Below are positions 16,571 to 26,022 of a DNA stretch of 60,030 nt, piece by piece. Under the pieces are notes generated by a model. The model saw nothing but the letters and a program-made list of their open reading frames with translations, was not told the origin of the DNA and ran no database searches. This DNA is from Elusimicrobiales bacterium. Lineage in GTDB: Bacteria; Elusimicrobiota; Elusimicrobia; Elusimicrobiales; UBA9959. How positions within the stretch are numbered: position 1 is the stretch's first letter; each line of letters opens with the position of its first letter. The stretch lies in contig JANZZP010000065.1 in assembly GCA_026419335.1 (NCBI GenBank), forward strand, positions 1 through 60,030. The letters run 5' to 3'. The position numbers and the translations under genes were made by a program.

Positions 16571-17764
16571 TTATATTATACACCCTTTACCAGTGATATT
16601 CCATATATCTATTATAATTTTATTTTTAGGAAATTTAATGTTTTTATATACAGAATGTGGTACTGCTATTATTATAATATCAGATTTTTTAATTACCTCT
16701 TCTAGTTTTAAAATACATTTATCTTGTATATAAGGGTCTGTAGTTAATACTTTTTCTGATTCAAAATTTAATATTTTTTTCAATTTGTATGATAAAGATT
16801 CTCTCTTATCATCAATGTCAGCTTTAAATGCCATTCCAAGTATTCCTATTTTCATTTTTGATAAATTCCATTTCATTTTCATTCTACTTACTATATAATT
16901 TGGAAGTCCTTCATTTATCAGCATTGCTGCATGTCCCATATAAAAATTGTTATTATTAAATGCTGCTAATTGCATAGCATCCTTAAAAAGACATGGTCCT
17001 GCGGCAAATCCTGGTGATGGTAGATCTTTTGCTCTTGGGTAGTTGTATGTCATTGCTTCGTGTATTTTAAAAAAATCGACTCCATGGTCATTTGCTATCA
17101 TAAAAAATTGGTTTGCTGTAGCAAATTTGATATATCGCCATGTGTTTGTAAAGAGTTTTGCAAGTTCTGCTTCAATTGGTGATAAAATTATAATATCTTT
17201 TGTTAGAAATGAAAATATTTTTTTAGCTCTTTTAATTCCTCTTTTTGTTGTCGAAGATATTATTTGAGGTAATTCCACTAATTCTTTTATTGCATGTCCT
17301 TCTGCTATTCTTTCGGGACAGAATGCTATATCAACGTTTATATTATTTTTTTTAAACCATTTTTCAACGAAATTTGTTGTTCCAGGATATACTGTACTTC
17401 TTAATATAATTAATTGACCATCTTTGAAATAGTTTTTATATGATTCAAGCATTTTTTTCATTAATTCAAATTCTGGATTTAAATGTTCATCAACAGGTGT
17501 GCCTATCACTATTATAAGTGTTTTTGAATTTGATATTGTAGTTGGATCAAGAGATGGTATAAACTTTTTCGTCTTTAATACTTTTTGTAATATTTCTTGG
17601 GCAGAATATTCTATAAATGGCATTTTTCCATTTTTTATAGTATAGTATGTTTTTTCATTTATATCAAAAGAACATACTTTAAGACCTTTGTTTGCAAGCA
17701 TTATGGCAAGTGGTAATCCAACATGTCCAAAACCACCTATTACTGTTACGTCAAATTTTTTCAT
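16571..17764 (-). CDS. UDP-sugar/nucleotide-sugar dehydrogenase
   Basis: About 397 residues from the chosen ATG at 17764, which has AGGAG 6 nt upstream and forms an ATGA overlap with the preceding gene; an upstream in-frame start at 17809 would add 15 residues without support. The NAD-binding motif is VTVIGGFGHVGLPLA. ILRSTVYPGTT and AFCPERIAEGHAIKEL belong to the central domain, and GPCLFKDAMQL holds the catalytic cysteine. A C-terminal UDP-binding domain has GMAFKADIDDKRES. These features fit enzymes oxidising UDP-glucose or UDP-N-acetylmannosamine to uronic acids for surface polysaccharide. I lean to the WecC-like group but cannot decide the substrate. Confidence 0.88.
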   Translation of the reverse strand: MKKFDVTVIGGFGHVGLPLAIMLANKGLKVCSFDINEKTYYTIKNGKMPFIEYSAQEILQKVLKTKKFIPSLDPTTISNSKTLIIVIGTPVDEHLNPEFELMKKMLESYKNYFKDGQLIILRSTVYPGTTNFVEKWFKKNNINVDIAFCPERIAEGHAIKELVELPQIISSTTKRGIKRAKKIFSFLTKDIIILSPIEAELAKLFTNTWRYIKFATANQFFMIANDHGVDFFKIHEAMTYNYPRAKDLPSPGFAAGPCLFKDAMQLAAFNNNNFYMGHAAMLINEGLPNYIVSRMKMKWNLSKMKIGILGMAFKADIDDKRESLSYKLKKILNFESEKVLTTDPYIQDKCILKLEEVIKKSDIIIIAVPHSVYKNIKFPKNKIIIDIWNITGKGCII

Positions 17765-18411
17765 AATTTTTCTCCTATAAAAAGAGTTTGTTTTCCTAAA
17801 AAATACCAAATTATTTTTGTTTTGAGATATAATTTTACAAATAATGGATGTTTAGGTAATATTGATTTTGTAGTATAGGGGAGAAATCTTATTATCATTT
17901 TTTTTATATTAAATCCTGATATTTCCAGTGCTTCTTTAAGATTATGATGTGTTAATATAACTTTATGATCGATAAATTTAAAATAGTCAGAACCTAAAAG
18001 TGCAAAATTTGGTTGCAATATTATTATTTTTCCATTTTTTTTTAAAACTCTGTGAGATTCTTTAAGAAGATATAAAACTTTATCTGGAGAATTTAAGTGT
18101 TTAAGAAAATTACTTATGAATATAAAGTCAAAGTAGTTTGAATTGAACATAAGTAAAGGAGGAACTTTTGCTATGTATATTTTTATACCATCTTCATGTT
18201 TTTTTATAGTTTCTGGATTTGAATCTATGCCAAATTTTTGAGAACATTTAATATGTTTTAGAAAATATCCTTCTCCCATCCCGATGTCCAAAATAGTGGA
18301 GTTTTGAGGTATGATATTTTGAAAATAATTTTCAACTAAAACTTCCCATATTTTTTCGCTTTGTATTTTTTCTTTTTCTGAAAATCTATTTTTATATATT
18401 AGATTTTCCAT
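17761..18411 (-). CDS. SAM-dependent methyltransferase of the polysaccharide locus
   Basis: A 216-residue class I methyltransferase. ILDIGMGEGYFLKHI is motif I, FGIDSN follows as the ribose-binding acidic residue, and YFDFIFISNFLKHLNSPDKVLYLLKESHRVLKKNG is the Methyltransf_11-type second half. The catalytic histidine usually seen in the LEH motif is present as LKHL. It overlaps the upstream SDR gene by 20 bp and the downstream dehydrogenase by 4 bp, so it belongs to the sugar-nucleotide operon. It may modify a sugar or lipid intermediate. Confidence 0.82.
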   Translation of the reverse strand: MENLIYKNRFSEKEKIQSEKIWEVLVENYFQNIIPQNSTILDIGMGEGYFLKHIKCSQKFGIDSNPETIKKHEDGIKIYIAKVPPLLMFNSNYFDFIFISNFLKHLNSPDKVLYLLKESHRVLKKNGKIIILQPNFALLGSDYFKFIDHKVILTHHNLKEALEISGFNIKKMIIRFLPYTTKSILPKHPLFVKLYLKTKIIWYFLGKQTLFIGEKL

Positions 18412-19396
18412 TTTTTAAGTTTTGTTTTATAAAATTATATGTATCTTCGATTATATAATCTATATTGTATTTAGGATTCCATCCTGATATATTTGTAAGT
18501 TTTTTTGAAATACCTATCCTAAATTTTACATCAGATGGTGGAGCAGGAAGGTGTTTTAATTTGGGAAAAGGTAAGTTTTTATTTATTTTTTTCCATATAA
18601 GACGTGCTAAATCTATAATTTTAAATGTATTATTTCCACATATATTAAAATCATCGTTTACTATTTTCTTTTTTAATATTATGCTTACTGCTTCAGCTAT
18701 ATCCTTAGCATGGGTGAATGTTCTAACTTGATTCCCATTTCCAAGTATTTCAAAAGGATTTTGTTGTATTATAGCTTTATAAACAAAATCAGGGATAACA
18801 TGTGCCATTCCAAATTCTACTTCTCCATCAGATTTAATATGTGGTAATTCTCCACTTCCAACAGCATTAAATGGTCGTATTATTAAATATTTAAGTCCAA
18901 ATTCTTTGTTTGCTCCTTTTACAATATATTCCCCAAATAGTTTTTGCATACCATAATTTGTTATTGGAAGTAACTGGTTAAAAGTATCTTTTTCTGTAAC
19001 TGGTTTTTTTGACCTTTCATATACCATAGATGAGGAAAAATATACAAAAACTGCCCTTGGATTTACTGATAATGTTGAATCTATAGAGTGACAAATTATT
19101 TCTGTATTTTCTTTAGCTATACGATAAGGGATTTTATGAAAATATTTTATTCCACCTATAAGTGCAGCAAGACAAAATATATAGTCATATCCTTTAAATT
19201 CCCATGGATACATAGTTCTTATATCTTTTATTATTAAGTTAAAATTTCTGTGATTATAAAAATCATGTTCTATATAACCATATTTAGAAAAATTATCAAC
19301 TGCAGTGATTTCATAATTATCTTTAAGCAGTTGACGTATTACATATGACCCAATAAAACCACATCCACCTAAAATAAGTATTTTTTTGTTTTTCAT
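18392..19396 (-). CDS. NAD-dependent epimerase/dehydratase (extended SDR)
   Basis: A 334-residue extended short-chain dehydrogenase/reductase. The NAD motif is ILGGCGFIGSYVIRQLL, followed by AVDNFS. The active-site serine lies in VYFSSSMVYE and the catalytic YxxxK in NYGMQKLFGE. IRPFNAVGSGE and the closing DIAEAV helix are typical of nucleotide-sugar 4-epimerases and dehydratases. It starts the operon that continues with a methyltransferase, a sugar dehydrogenase and a GT2, consistent with synthesis of an unusual sugar donor. A TATTAT box ends 9 nt before the ATG, giving a very short leader. Substrate undetermined. Confidence 0.88.
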   Translation of the reverse strand: MKNKKILILGGCGFIGSYVIRQLLKDNYEITAVDNFSKYGYIEHDFYNHRNFNLIIKDIRTMYPWEFKGYDYIFCLAALIGGIKYFHKIPYRIAKENTEIICHSIDSTLSVNPRAVFVYFSSSMVYERSKKPVTEKDTFNQLLPITNYGMQKLFGEYIVKGANKEFGLKYLIIRPFNAVGSGELPHIKSDGEVEFGMAHVIPDFVYKAIIQQNPFEILGNGNQVRTFTHAKDIAEAVSIILKKKIVNDDFNICGNNTFKIIDLARLIWKKINKNLPFPKLKHLPAPPSDVKFRIGISKKLTNISGWNPKYNIDYIIEDTYNFIKQNLKNGKSNI

Positions 19397-19428
19397 AAAC
19401 TACTAATAATAATAGCAAAAAAATATAG

Positions 19429-20808
19429 TTAATTCCATGATATTTTTAATTTTTCTGATATAAATGTTGAAAGAAATATCGCATTAATAAATTCAATAGG
19501 TACTCTATATCTATCATATCCTACGGTAAGAGAACTAAATAATATTGTATAAATATAAAACACCAACAAATAAATTATTATTTCACTTTTAGTATTTTTC
19601 ATTTTATTTAACATTTGGCATAGTACTATCGAAAACAGTAACAAATTTAAGATTCTAAATAATATATTTATCATGACATTAATAGTTATCTTTTTATTAT
19701 ATAATATAAATTCTAAAAATTCTTTGTGTTGCTGTTCAAAAAAGTTGTTATTAAAAATATTTATTATTAATAAATAGGAACTTGAAGATGTTATTGTATT
19801 TATTAAATTTTTAGTATATATCAAGATAAATTCGAAAGGATTGCTTATTATAGCATATAATGAGAGTGTTGTTAAATATTTACATATGTTTACACTATTA
19901 AGTCCGAATTTTTTCATTGTATCAAGTTCGGGAGGACCTTCAAAATCGGATAGAGATGATTTAAAAAAATTGTGTAATTCGTTAATTTTTGGATATTTTT
20001 TTTCTAATGTAGAATAATTTGTTTTTTTTATTATTTTCATAGTAGGCCATGCACTTGCTATTCCTTGATGGAGTTCAAGAGGAGTTATTATTCCAAGTTT
20101 TATATAATTTCTGATATGATAAGGAATAATAATTATTAAATATCCAAACATGAAAGATAGTGACAACATTAATCTTTTTTTAGTAAAGTTTTTTTTAATT
20201 AATAATATCCCAATTGTTAAAATTATCCAATAAAATTTAAGAATTGCTCTTGTTAAAACAGAGATCCCAAGAAATATACCTGATAAGAAAAAATTTTTGT
20301 TTGATTTATTTAAAATTGAATAGATAAAAAAAGTATTAAATATTATTATAATAAAAGCATAAAATGTATCTGCCATTAACATCATGGAGTTTATGAATAA
20401 ATTAGGATTGAATACTATTATCCAACCTGAAAGGATTGAAGTTTTTATGTTTTGTGTTATTTTAAACGAAAGAAAAATTGTTAATATTATTATAAATGTT
20501 ATTGATATGCAATTTATTATAAAAATTGATAATTCAAAATTTTTATTTAATAGATTACTAATGAAAGAAGTCATATAAAAAAACAATGGCATTTTATTTG
20601 AATATGGCATCAACTTCTTTTCTATTATATCAAACCTATAAAAACCATAACCATTTGATATATTACTTATTACTTCAATATATTCATGGCTATCTCCAAA
20701 ATAAATTATTCCTCTATCAAAGAAAAAAATTATTCTTAATGTTATAGATATTATTATCATTAATATAATGTGTTTAATTATTTTTATATATGATTCTTTT
20801 AGTAACAT
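19429..20808 (-). CDS. GT-C type membrane glycosyltransferase (paralogue 1)
   Basis: A 459-residue integral membrane protein with about ten helices. The first extracytoplasmic loop holds IIYFGDSHEYIEVISNISNGYGF, where the GDS acidic residue fits the catalytic position of GT39/ArnT-like enzymes that use polyprenyl-phosphate sugars. A second block, LTRAILKFYWIILTI, and a C-terminal GYDRYRVPIEFINA are shared with the neighbouring gene at 20774, so the two are a tandem duplication. Its start overlaps that gene's end by 35 bp. The acceptor is unknown; a protein, lipid A or polymer is possible. Confidence 0.75.
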   Translation of the reverse strand: MLLKESYIKIIKHIILMIIISITLRIIFFFDRGIIYFGDSHEYIEVISNISNGYGFYRFDIIEKKLMPYSNKMPLFFYMTSFISNLLNKNFELSIFIINCISITFIIILTIFLSFKITQNIKTSILSGWIIVFNPNLFINSMMLMADTFYAFIIIIFNTFFIYSILNKSNKNFFLSGIFLGISVLTRAILKFYWIILTIGILLIKKNFTKKRLMLSLSFMFGYLIIIIPYHIRNYIKLGIITPLELHQGIASAWPTMKIIKKTNYSTLEKKYPKINELHNFFKSSLSDFEGPPELDTMKKFGLNSVNICKYLTTLSLYAIISNPFEFILIYTKNLINTITSSSSYLLIINIFNNNFFEQQHKEFLEFILYNKKITINVMINILFRILNLLLFSIVLCQMLNKMKNTKSEIIIYLLVFYIYTILFSSLTVGYDRYRVPIEFINAIFLSTFISEKLKISWN

Positions 20809-22168
20809 AAAATGCTACAAAAAATATAAATATAAATTCTATTGGTAATCTGTATCTATCATAACTTGATACTAATGAGCTAATAAGTATTACATATATA
20901 GCTATACTTACTAAAAATCTAACTATAACTTTTTCTTTTGTGTTTTTCCAAAATATAAACATTCCTAAAATTGTGAATATAAAAAATAAAAAATTTAATG
21001 CTCTAAACATGAGATTAGGTATTATAATAAGAAAATCTTTTAAAAATATGGTTTTTATGGGAGATTTTTCTATATTTTCAAACCTTATCATAATTTTGTG
21101 TTGTATATCATAATAGCCAGGATAAAATATCAAATCTATAAATTTTAAATTTGATGTAGCAGATGTTATATTATTAATTATGTTTCTTATAAAAATTTTT
21201 ATAAATTTTAGAGGTTTTTCAAAAATAGTTTCTATAGCAATTGTATTGAAGTATTTACATATTTGAACTTCTGATAGATTTAATTCTTCTCTTGCTTTAA
21301 TTTCAGCTCCTGCAGGCCATGGAGAATAGTTGCGGTTGTTTATTATAATTCTTTTTATTCTAGAAATAGTTTTATCAGAATGTTTATCTGAATCAATTAA
21401 AAGCGATGCTGACCATAACATATTTATTCCATAATTTGTTTCAAGTCCTATAAAATTCATCTTCTTATAATTTCTTATAATCCATGGAGATATAATAAGT
21501 ATAAAAGCTGTGAGAAAAAGAAGTGTTTGAATGATTTTATCTTTAAATTTTATTTTATTAGTTATTATTATAGGTAATAGAAATATAAAATAATATTTCA
21601 TAATTGGGCGTGTTAATGTAGATAGTCCAAGTATAATACCAGATAAAAAGTATAAAAAATTATAATTTTTTTTAAACGCTAATATTGTGACAAAAATAAA
21701 TAGAGATAATAAAAAATTATGATAAGTATCTGTAAGAATTAATAGTGAATTATAAAAAATATTCATATTTAGATTTAACATTATAAAAATAATGAACGTT
21801 ACAATAATATTATTAGTTATAATATATGACGTTAAGGTCAATACCATGATAGTTATTATCGAACTTATGAGATTGATGTATTTAATTGTCTTATATATTT
21901 CATTTATTTCTAATTTTAATATTTTCATTATTACATAGGTAGAATACTGGAAAAATGGCATCTTGTTAGCTGTTGCTTTTATTTTATTATCAGTAAAATC
22001 TCTTATTGCAAAACCATATCCATTATAAAGATTTGTAACATGTTCTATATATTGAGGGGAATCTGGATCTATAATTGGTTTAGATACTGTTATTAGTGAA
22101 ATTCTAATAAATAATATAAGTGATGAGAAAATTATTAGTAATTTTATTTTTTTTTGGTTTATTTCCAT
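20774..22168 (-). CDS. GT-C type membrane glycosyltransferase (paralogue 2)
   Basis: A 464-residue paralogue of the next gene. It shows the same order: a first-loop acidic motif PIIDPDSPQYIEHVTNLYNGYGF, NKMPFFQYSTYV, LSTLTRPIMKYYFIFLL and, near the end, SYDRYRLPIEFIFIF. About ten membrane helices are visible. It leads a two-gene operon with a TATAAT box 11 nt before the ATG. The duplication suggests two sequential transfers of related sugars, or the same sugar to different acceptors. Family assignment is by layout (GT39/ArnT-like), not by a strong motif. Confidence 0.75.
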   Translation of the reverse strand: MEINQKKIKLLIIFSSLILFIRISLITVSKPIIDPDSPQYIEHVTNLYNGYGFAIRDFTDNKIKATANKMPFFQYSTYVIMKILKLEINEIYKTIKYINLISSIITIMVLTLTSYIITNNIIVTFIIFIMLNLNMNIFYNSLLILTDTYHNFLLSLFIFVTILAFKKNYNFLYFLSGIILGLSTLTRPIMKYYFIFLLPIIITNKIKFKDKIIQTLLFLTAFILIISPWIIRNYKKMNFIGLETNYGINMLWSASLLIDSDKHSDKTISRIKRIIINNRNYSPWPAGAEIKAREELNLSEVQICKYFNTIAIETIFEKPLKFIKIFIRNIINNITSATSNLKFIDLIFYPGYYDIQHKIMIRFENIEKSPIKTIFLKDFLIIIPNLMFRALNFLFFIFTILGMFIFWKNTKEKVIVRFLVSIAIYVILISSLVSSYDRYRLPIEFIFIFFVAFYVTKRIIYKNN

Positions 22169-22196
22169 GAGATAATTAAATTATATTAAAAAAATG

Positions 22197-22202
22197 TATA
22201 AT
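22197..22202 (+). promoter_or_regulatory. -10 box for the barrel/rocD operon
   Basis: TATAAT lies 18 nt before ATG 22221, with an AGGAGG ribosome site between (22210-22215). This gene therefore has a conventional short leader, unlike the leaderless genes nearby. On the minus strand a separate TATAAT (22185 to 22180) serves the gene starting at 22168. Confidence 0.5.
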
Positions 22203-22220
22203 TTTAAATAGGAGGTATAT

Positions 22221-22949
22221 ATGAGAAAAAACGCATTCTTTTTATTAGTATTATGTGTATTACCTATAACTCTTTTAGCTGGGCCTTTTGATGATTTTAA
22301 ACAATATTTTCAGCAGAATTATTTTAAAGCTTTTGTTAAAGATGTTGGTGGTGTTATAGGAGCAAATGATTTTAATAGTGGTAGAGCTTTAGGATTTCCT
22401 GGTTTTGATGTTGGTTTTAATATGGCGGTTCAAAAAGAACCATCTTCTGATAACAAAATTCTTAAAAATGCTGATGTTAAATCTTTTGGAATTCCTTTAA
22501 TTCATGCTTCAATTGGACTTCCTTTTACTGGATTTGATATTATCTTGAGAGGATTTAGTTATTCAGATCTTAAAATACTTGGTGGTGGAATAAGATATAA
22601 CATTTTTAAATCTGGCATGATTACTAAGTTTATGCCAGATTTTTCTGCTGTATTCTACTACGACACGATTGATTTTAAATATTTTGAAGGTAAACATATA
22701 TCTCTAAATATCGTAGGTTCATGGGATTTGCCAATAATTAAACCATTTGCAGGAGTAGGTTTTGATAGAACGAAACTTGAAACAAAAAATATTGGAGTAG
22801 GTTTTAACGGTATATCTGAAACAGCATCAAAACCGAGATATACAGTTGGTATTAAATTTTGTCCAATTCCTTTGATGTATATATATGGGGCTTATAGTAT
22901 AATTCACTCAGAAAATGCTTATAATTTTGGATTAGGTATGAGGTTTTAA
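22221..22949 (+). CDS. Secreted outer-membrane beta-barrel protein
   Basis: The 242-residue protein has a clear signal peptide ([20 protein letters not shown]) followed by [13 protein letters not shown] and about ten amphipathic beta segments, ending in FGLGMRF, with the terminal phenylalanine expected of Bam-inserted barrels. It resembles the group of small barrel proteins of unknown function seen in Bacteroidota and relatives (DUF6588-like). No enzymatic residues are recognisable. It is preceded by a strong AGGAGG site and sits 35 bp upstream of the aminotransferase gene. It indicates a Gram-negative envelope. Confidence 0.75.
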   Translation: MRKNAFFLLVLCVLPITLLAGPFDDFKQYFQQNYFKAFVKDVGGVIGANDFNSGRALGFPGFDVGFNMAVQKEPSSDNKILKNADVKSFGIPLIHASIGLPFTGFDIILRGFSYSDLKILGGGIRYNIFKSGMITKFMPDFSAVFYYDTIDFKYFEGKHISLNIVGSWDLPIIKPFAGVGFDRTKLETKNIGVGFNGISETASKPRYTVGIKFCPIPLMYIYGAYSIIHSENAYNFGLGMRF

Positions 22950-22984
22950 AATTTATTATTAACATTAAAAGGAGGTATTTTGAT

Positions 22985-24199
22985 ATGGAAGCTACCATAA
23001 AATTTACTCAAAAAACTTATAATCTTGTTGAGCTTGCAGAAAAATATGGTGCTCATAATTATCACCCACTTCCTGTGGTTATAACTTCGGCAAAAGGTGT
23101 ATGGGTTAGAGATATAGATGGTAATAAATATATGGATATGTTAAGTGCTTATTCTGCTTTGAATCATGGACATAGACATCCCAAAATTATAAGAATGTTA
23201 ATACGTCAAGCAAAAAAATTGACTCTTACTTCAAGGGCATTCAATAATGATCAAATAGGTCCTTTTTTTAAAGAATTATGTGAATTTACGGGTTATGAAA
23301 TGTGTTTACCTATGAATAGTGGGGCAGAAGCTGTAGAAACGGCAATTAAAACTGCAAGAAAATGGGGATATAAAATAAAAGGAGTACCTGAAGATAAAGC
23401 TGAAATAATTGCTGCGAGTGATAATTTTCATGGAAGAACAATAACAATAGTTTCTTTTTCTACTGAACATCAATATAGGGATGGATTCGGACCATTTACT
23501 CCAGGATTTAAAGTTGTAAGATACGGAGATATTAATGAGCTTGAAAAATCTATAACATCAAATACTGTAGCTTTTATAGTAGAACCAATTCAGGGAGAAG
23601 CTGGAATAAAAGTTCCTCCTCCGGGATATTTGAAAGAAGCTTATGAAATATGTAAGAAGAATAATGTTCTTATGATTGCTGATGAGATTCAGACAGGTTT
23701 TGGGAGAACTGGCAAAAAGTTTTGCTGTGATTGGGAAGGTGTGAAACCAGATATTATGTGTCTTGGTAAAGCTTTAGGTGGAGGAGTTCTTCCAGTATCA
23801 GCAATAGTATCATCTAAAGATATTTTAGGGGTTTTTAAGCCAGGGGATCATGGTTCTACTTTTGGAGGTAATCCTCTTGCTTGCGCTGTTGCAAGGGAAT
23901 CAATAAAAGTTATAAAAGAAGAAAAACTTGTCGAGAGGTCCCTTGAGATGGGAGAATATTTTATTTCTAAGCTTAAAACTATTAATGGTCCACATATTAA
24001 AGAAATAAGAGGAAAAGGACTTTTAATTGGAGTAGAACTTGATGTTAAAGCAAGGCCTTATTGTGAAGAGTTGATGAAGCGTGGAATTTTAGCAAAAGAA
24101 ACTCATGATATGGTTATTAGATTTGCTCCACCACTTATAATAACGAAAAAGGAAATTGATTGGGCATTTAAGAGAATTTCTGAGGTCCTTTCAAAATAA
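22985..24199 (+). CDS. rocD: Ornithine--oxo-acid aminotransferase
   Basis: A 404-residue class III PLP-dependent aminotransferase that converts ornithine and 2-oxoglutarate to glutamate semialdehyde and glutamate. The N-terminus [18 protein letters not shown] is characteristic of ornithine aminotransferase. [17 protein letters not shown] binds the cofactor phosphate, [12 protein letters not shown] includes the PLP-ring aspartate, and CLGKALGGG (about residue 261) has the Schiff-base lysine. [13 protein letters not shown] closes the active site. An AAGGAGG site stands 8 nt upstream. Together with the peptidases in this window it supports amino-acid catabolism. Confidence 0.94.
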   Translation: MEATIKFTQKTYNLVELAEKYGAHNYHPLPVVITSAKGVWVRDIDGNKYMDMLSAYSALNHGHRHPKIIRMLIRQAKKLTLTSRAFNNDQIGPFFKELCEFTGYEMCLPMNSGAEAVETAIKTARKWGYKIKGVPEDKAEIIAASDNFHGRTITIVSFSTEHQYRDGFGPFTPGFKVVRYGDINELEKSITSNTVAFIVEPIQGEAGIKVPPPGYLKEAYEICKKNNVLMIADEIQTGFGRTGKKFCCDWEGVKPDIMCLGKALGGGVLPVSAIVSSKDILGVFKPGDHGSTFGGNPLACAVARESIKVIKEEKLVERSLEMGEYFISKLKTINGPHIKEIRGKGLLIGVELDVKARPYCEELMKRGILAKETHDMVIRFAPPLIITKKEIDWAFKRISEVLSK

Positions 24200-24227
24200 T
24201 TTTAAGTAATTTATTTAAAGTATTTTG

Positions 24228-25133
24228 ATGGCTAATCCGAAAAGTAAATATTATTTAATGGTGTTGTTTGCTACTATTGTATGGGGAGCAGCTTATCCTT
24301 TTACAAAACATTTAGTGTTGTTAATTCCTGTTGTTCTTCTTGTTTTTATAAGAGCCTTGATTTCATCAATCTTATTCTTTATATATATCAAACCTAAACT
24401 TAATAAATTATTAAATTTTAAATTTTTTTTAAAAATTTTTTTAATGTCAATTTTGGGTGTTACTATACAACAGTATAGTCAGGGTTATGCTCTTACAATG
24501 ACTTCATCAGTTAATGCAGGTTTTTTAATTGCTTTGACACCTATTATTATTGTAGGAGTTGAAATTTTTATGGGAAATATTTTAACAAAAGATAAATTAA
24601 AAGGTTTTGTCTTTGGAGTTTGTGGAACTCTTCTTGTTAGTTATTCAACTGGTAAGCTAAATTTATCTTCTCCATCTACAGTTGGTGATTTTATATTTAT
24701 AAGTAGTATATTTACTTGGGCTGGATATGTAATACTTACAAAAAGATGGTTTGCAGGATATAATCAAATTGAAATAACTTCATATACTATGTTAATATCT
24801 GTTTTAACCCTCCTTCCATTTGTCTTAAATATTAATATTTTAAATGAAATATCGAAATTAGATACATTGGGTTGGATTTCTATTGCTTACCTTTGTTTTT
24901 TATCTTCTTTTTTAGGGTATATGTTTTGGAATATTTCTGTTGAGAAACTTGGAGCTATTACTGTATCATATTTTATATATGATGAGCCTTTTGCTACACT
25001 AATAAGTGCGTATATTATAACAGGGGAAAAAATGCCTATGTTGTCTTTTTATGGTGGTTTGTTGATTTTTATTGGCATATATTTTGTTCTTAAAGAAAAG
25101 AAAAAGGAATATGAGAGAGAAATATTATCTTGA
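24228..25133 (+). CDS. EamA/DMT-family transporter
   Basis: About 301 residues with ten membrane helices arranged as two five-helix EamA repeats. The N-terminal LFATIVWGAAYPFTKHLV and the second-repeat IFTWAGYVILTKRWF are the usual starts of the repeats; GITVSYFIYDEPFATLISAYIITGE-like text near the end matches the second EamA signature. An in-frame TTG immediately before the ATG at 24228 is not needed. TAAAGT ends 6 nt before this ATG, so an internal leaderless start is possible. Substrates of this family are often amino acids or metabolites; none can be assigned. It overlaps murB by 23 bp. Confidence 0.88.
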   Translation: MANPKSKYYLMVLFATIVWGAAYPFTKHLVLLIPVVLLVFIRALISSILFFIYIKPKLNKLLNFKFFLKIFLMSILGVTIQQYSQGYALTMTSSVNAGFLIALTPIIIVGVEIFMGNILTKDKLKGFVFGVCGTLLVSYSTGKLNLSSPSTVGDFIFISSIFTWAGYVILTKRWFAGYNQIEITSYTMLISVLTLLPFVLNINILNEISKLDTLGWISIAYLCFLSSFLGYMFWNISVEKLGAITVSYFIYDEPFATLISAYIITGEKMPMLSFYGGLLIFIGIYFVLKEKKKEYEREILS

Positions 25134-26019
25134 AATAAGAGAAAAATTTGGTAATAAAGTTTTTTTAGATTTTGCTGCTTGTGAATTTACTTCCTATAAA
25201 ACTGGAGGTTTAATAAAAGTATTATTTTATCCTGAAAATTCAAAAGATATTATTGATATGCTCGATTTTATAAAAACAAAAAAAATTAATTATTTTATTT
25301 GTGGTAGGGCAACTAATATATTAGTAAGTGATTTAGGTTATGATGGAGTTTTTATAAAAACAGATAAAATTAATTCTTTTAGTTTTGATAATAATATTCT
25401 TAAAGCAGATGCTGGATGTTTATTAGATGAAATAATAGTTAATTGTGTAGAAAAATCTCTGTCAGGGTTGGAAAAGTTATCTTATATTCCTGGAAGTGTT
25501 GGTGGTGCTATTAAAATGAATGCTGGGGCTTTTGGATGTGAGATTTTTGATAGATTGGAATACTTTGATTGTATAAATACATTAACTTTTGAATTTGAGA
25601 GAAAATTTAAAAGAGATATTAAGTATGGTTATAGATATGTAGAGAGTATAGATGATTTAATTATTTTAAATGCTGTTTTTTCCTTAGATAAGGGAGATGT
25701 TGTTTTTCTTAAAAATATAAGAAATGAAATAATTAGAAAAAGAGAATCAACTCAACCGTTAGATTATCCTTCTGCGGGAAGTGTTTTTAAGAGACCCAAA
25801 GGGGATTATGCTTCAAGATTAATAGATATATCTGGCCTTAAAGGTAAAAGATATGGTGGAGCATGCGTTTCTGAAAAGCATGCTGGCTTCATTATAAACC
25901 TTGGGAATGCCACTTCCTCAGATATTTATAGTCTGATAAAAATTATTAGGGATGAAGTGTTTAAAAAAACAGGGATTAAACTTGAACTTGAACAAATTCT
26001 TGTTGGCGAGTTTTATTAA
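25111..26019 (+). CDS. murB: UDP-N-acetylenolpyruvoylglucosamine reductase
   Basis: The 302-residue MurB reduces UDP-GlcNAc-enolpyruvate to UDP-MurNAc using FAD and NADPH in cytoplasmic peptidoglycan synthesis. FTSYKTGG and FICGRATNILVSDLGYDGVFI bind FAD, GLEKLSYIPGSVGGAIKMNAGAFG is the substrate site, and QPLDYPSAGSVFKRP carries the catalytic serine of the type II enzyme. A terminal glutamate lies in LELEQI. I chose ATG 25111, which has AAGGA 5 nt upstream; the frame extends 13 codons further into the EamA gene without support. Presence of MurB indicates a walled cell. Confidence 0.94.
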   Translation: MREKYYLEIREKFGNKVFLDFAACEFTSYKTGGLIKVLFYPENSKDIIDMLDFIKTKKINYFICGRATNILVSDLGYDGVFIKTDKINSFSFDNNILKADAGCLLDEIIVNCVEKSLSGLEKLSYIPGSVGGAIKMNAGAFGCEIFDRLEYFDCINTLTFEFERKFKRDIKYGYRYVESIDDLIILNAVFSLDKGDVVFLKNIRNEIIRKRESTQPLDYPSAGSVFKRPKGDYASRLIDISGLKGKRYGGACVSEKHAGFIINLGNATSSDIYSLIKIIRDEVFKKTGIKLELEQILVGEFY

Positions 26020-26022
26020 TAG

